In this document: piece by piece, positions 6,306 through 7,543 of the stretch
How the letters are laid out: each line of letters opens with the position of its first letter
Numbering within the stretch: position 1 is the first letter of the stretch
Source of the DNA: Candidatus Hydrogenedentota bacterium
Lineage (GTDB): Bacteria > Hydrogenedentota > Hydrogenedentia > Hydrogenedentiales > CAITNO01
DNA: 7,543 nt
NCBI GenBank assembly: GCA_903922535.1
Contig: CAIXUF010001167.1
Coordinates: 1 to 7,543, forward strand
Reading direction: 5' to 3'
Notes under the pieces: model-generated
Told to the model about the DNA's origin: nothing
The model's database searches: none
The model's input: the letters and a program-made list of their open reading frames with translations, nothing else
Made by a program: the position numbers and the translations under genes

Positions 6306-6612
6306 GCGCCACAACGAGGTGTCAAGCAGCGCAAATTCCGCGACGTCGGGTATGCCGTTGCCTGTATACAGTTCGGTGCCGTCAATATACTGGATATCTC
6401 CCTGATCATAATCGGGGCCAAGTTCCTGGGCAGGATTGGCGAGACGACCCAGTGCGGCGAGAAACTGGTCCAAGGCCCCCGGCAAGTCCAGCGTCATCAG
6501 CCCAGGCCGGTAGTCAGAACCCCCTCTCGTTGAGTAACGTTACAAGTTCCCGCGACGGCTGCGGAAACAGTGTTCCGAATAGGAGTTGCGCAAACACAAA
6601 GGATGCGACCAT
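6306..6612 (-). pseudogene. Frameshifted remnant of an exported calcium-loop-type protein
   Basis: An ATG at 6610-6612 with a GAGGAG ribosome site 7 nt upstream opens a 32-residue ORF. It starts with a hydrophobic stretch (MVASFVFAQLLFGTLFPQ) like a signal peptide and stops at 6514-6516. A GTG five codons upstream would add an n-region MRRYV but has no ribosome site of its own. Coding resumes one frame over: DYRPGLMTLDLPGALDQFL, and later DGTELYTGNGIPDVAEFALL (about 6380-6318). The latter resembles the 'DGxPDxxE' calcium-loop repeats of secreted proteins. Removing one G from the 5-G run (plus-strand C at 6520-6524) would join both parts. After about 6306 the sequence loses sense, so the C-terminus is also lost. 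It may have been co-transcribed with the gene ending at 6665. Confidence 0.5.
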
Positions 6613-6664
6613 TACGTATCTCCTCACTTTCAGTAAGAACAGAGATCAAGCCTGCTACATTCAC

Positions 6665-7378
6665 TCACGGTGTTCCGAGATTTCCATCGAGCATGCTAAT
6701 TCCCTCTTCTGCCGTCCAGCCAATTAGGTAGTAGGGCATGTTCATTGGTCGGCTGGCAAACTCACTTGGTGTCGTGTCGTCAACCAGAGTACGCAATAAC
6801 GCCATGGCTTCACGCCCCGCGGACTTGGTGTATGCGCGAATGGCGACGCAGCGAACATAGCGGTCAGGTTCATGAACAACCAGTTCCTTGAGGTAGTCCG
6901 CAACAGTATGGTCCGCCGCATATCCAGCACTTAGACACAGCCACTTTTCCGTCTCGGCGTCCCTAGCGCCACGGGCCTTGTCTATAGCCTTTCTGAGTGG
7001 CTCCCAAGTTACTTGCCCCATATCCCTAAAGGTAATAAGATATTGATTAAGCATATAGACGCGCGGTGAGAGGTAGCTGTCCTTGGTTCTCGGACATTCG
7101 CCCGTGCTCTTCACCTCGGAAATCAGACGATCAAGAATGGGATCAAATCGCACATCGACGCCGTTCTCAGCGCACATGCCCAGGACGCGCACAACCTCCC
7201 CGGCTTCACCCAATGGAGCCTTGTGCACGGTCTCAATGAGCGCGTCAAGTTCCGCCTCAGGAACAACGAATTTAAAGGGGCCGTTCTTCTCCGTGCGTTG
7301 AACAAGTTGGATAAGCGCCATCCCGGCCACGGCCGGTGACTTGTCAAAACACAGCAGGCGTAACAGCGTCTTGTCCAC
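6665..7378 (-). CDS. HEAT-like helical-repeat protein of unknown function
   Basis: A 237-residue, mostly helical protein that I cannot name. It has repeated helix pairs of the HEAT/Armadillo kind: LLRLLCFDKSPAVAGMALIQ (5-24), LDALIETVHKAPLGEAGEVV (44-63), and most clearly VADYLKELVVHEPDRYVRCV (159-178) followed by AIRAYTKSAGREAMALLRTL. There is no signal peptide or membrane segment, so it is probably a cytoplasmic protein-binding scaffold. The start is GTG (7376-7378) with an AGGTGAGG immediately upstream; an in-frame stop 10 codons before rules out a much longer protein. The first residues already look like a HEAT helix, so the N-terminus may be shortened. It lies 20 nt after the stop of the preceding gene, suggesting an operon. 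GC is visibly lower than in the rpoN region. Confidence 0.6.
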   Translation of the reverse strand: MDKTLLRLLCFDKSPAVAGMALIQLVQRTEKNGPFKFVVPEAELDALIETVHKAPLGEAGEVVRVLGMCAENGVDVRFDPILDRLISEVKSTGECPRTKDSYLSPRVYMLNQYLITFRDMGQVTWEPLRKAIDKARGARDAETEKWLCLSAGYAADHTVADYLKELVVHEPDRYVRCVAIRAYTKSAGREAMALLRTLVDDTTPSEFASRPMNMPYYLIGWTAEEGISMLDGNLGTP

Positions 7379-7398
7379 GGCCTCACCTGATATTGCCC

Positions 7399-7543
7399 CT
7401 AGGTATCAAGTGCCATAACATCGTTCAGTGAATTATGTGCCATGACATCGTTCAGTGATGCCTGGCTATAGTAACCATACCGGGTGAAACGGAGGCGGTT
7501 CTTGCTGGCGAGCACCCCGCCAAGGGATATCCCGGTACGGCTC
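7399..7543 (-). CDS. C-terminal end of an unidentified gene with a 9-residue tandem repeat
   Basis: On the minus strand one frame is open from the window edge (codons from 7542) to a TAG at 7399-7401, giving 47 residues. It begins SRTGISLGGVLASKNRLRFT, then RYGYYSQA, then SLNDVMAHN and SLNDVMALD, then T. The tail is an in-frame duplication of nine residues. The segment GVLASKNRLRFT..YGYYS faintly resembles the end of an RHS-repeat core ('NPFRFS.K..D..TGLYYYGYRYYDP'), but with residues missing, so that link is weak. It ends 20 nt before the HEAT-like gene. Whether it is a real C-terminus or a degenerate tail cannot be settled without the sequence beyond the edge. Confidence 0.45.
   Translation of the reverse strand, partial: SRTGISLGGVLASKNRLRFTRYGYYSQASLNDVMAHNSLNDVMALDT
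7410..7458. repeat. Two 22-bp direct repeats, 27-bp period
   Basis: Positions 7410-7431 and 7437-7458 are the same 22 bases except one A/G difference (GTGCCATAACATCG versus GTGCCATGACATCG, both continuing TTCAGTGA). The 27-bp period equals nine codons and keeps the minus-strand frame open, encoding SLNDVMA twice. It therefore looks like a coding tandem duplication. Confidence 0.8.

Noticed and set aside
6068..6497. Treating 5904-6497 as one intact 197-residue protein
   Set aside because: It fuses two unrelated pieces: a GNGIPD-type remnant and a transposase N-terminus whose own start is at 6068.
7390..7405. The TGGCAC string near the right-edge repeat as a -24 sigma-54 element
   Set aside because: No GC-containing -12 element follows at the right distance, and it is part of a coding repeat.
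7410..7458. The 22-bp repeats as a CRISPR array or insertion-sequence end
   Set aside because: There are only two copies with a 5-nt spacer, the period is a multiple of three, and both lie in an open frame; a coding duplication explains them better.

Overview
The window comes from a high-GC bacterium whose genes carry ordinary Shine-Dalgarno sites. It has a sigma-54 factor, a PocR-type AraC regulator, a Dabb protein, a degenerate REP-associated (Y1) transposase and a secreted-protein remnant with a 'GNGIPD..E' calcium-loop-like motif. Together these suggest a Gram-negative environmental lineage such as the PVC/Planctomycetes or Candidatus Hydrogenedentes groups. That placement is inference from gene style; no marker here proves it.

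Layout. (1) Positions 1-665, plus strand: the C-terminal part of a NodU/CmcH-type carbamoyltransferase, cut by the window edge. (2) Positions 712-3449, minus strand: a likely operon rpoN > Dabb protein > alpha/beta hydrolase, transcribed from a good sigma-70-like promoter at 3481-3509. (3) Positions 3592-5886, plus strand: a divergent unit of a WalJ/YycJ-like metallo-hydrolase, a PocR-domain AraC regulator, a 25-codon bridging ORF and a 54-residue Cys-rich small protein. All three junctions in this unit are 4-nt ATGA stop/start overlaps. (4) Positions 5904-6612, minus strand: a graveyard holding a truncated Y1/REP transposase, a REP-like hairpin beside a promoter, and a frameshifted remnant of an exported protein. 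(5) Positions 6665-7543, minus strand: a HEAT-like helical-repeat protein. It lies 20 nt downstream of the C-terminal end of another gene, which ends in a 9-residue tandem repeat and faintly resembles an RHS protein.

How the genes may work together. RpoN would serve a global role, and its two downstream partners give no clear shared pathway. The walJ-pocR-small ORF unit is tightly coupled translationally. That suggests the small Cys-rich protein is made in step with the regulator, though its function is unknown. The right-hand 1.6 kb has lower GC in places, broken genes and a mobile-element scar, so it looks like accessory sequence. I see no CRISPR array, tRNA, rRNA or intact mobile element. 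The best candidates for something undescribed are the ATGA-chained small ORFs at 5648-5886 and the repeat-tailed gene plus HEAT-like protein at the right edge.
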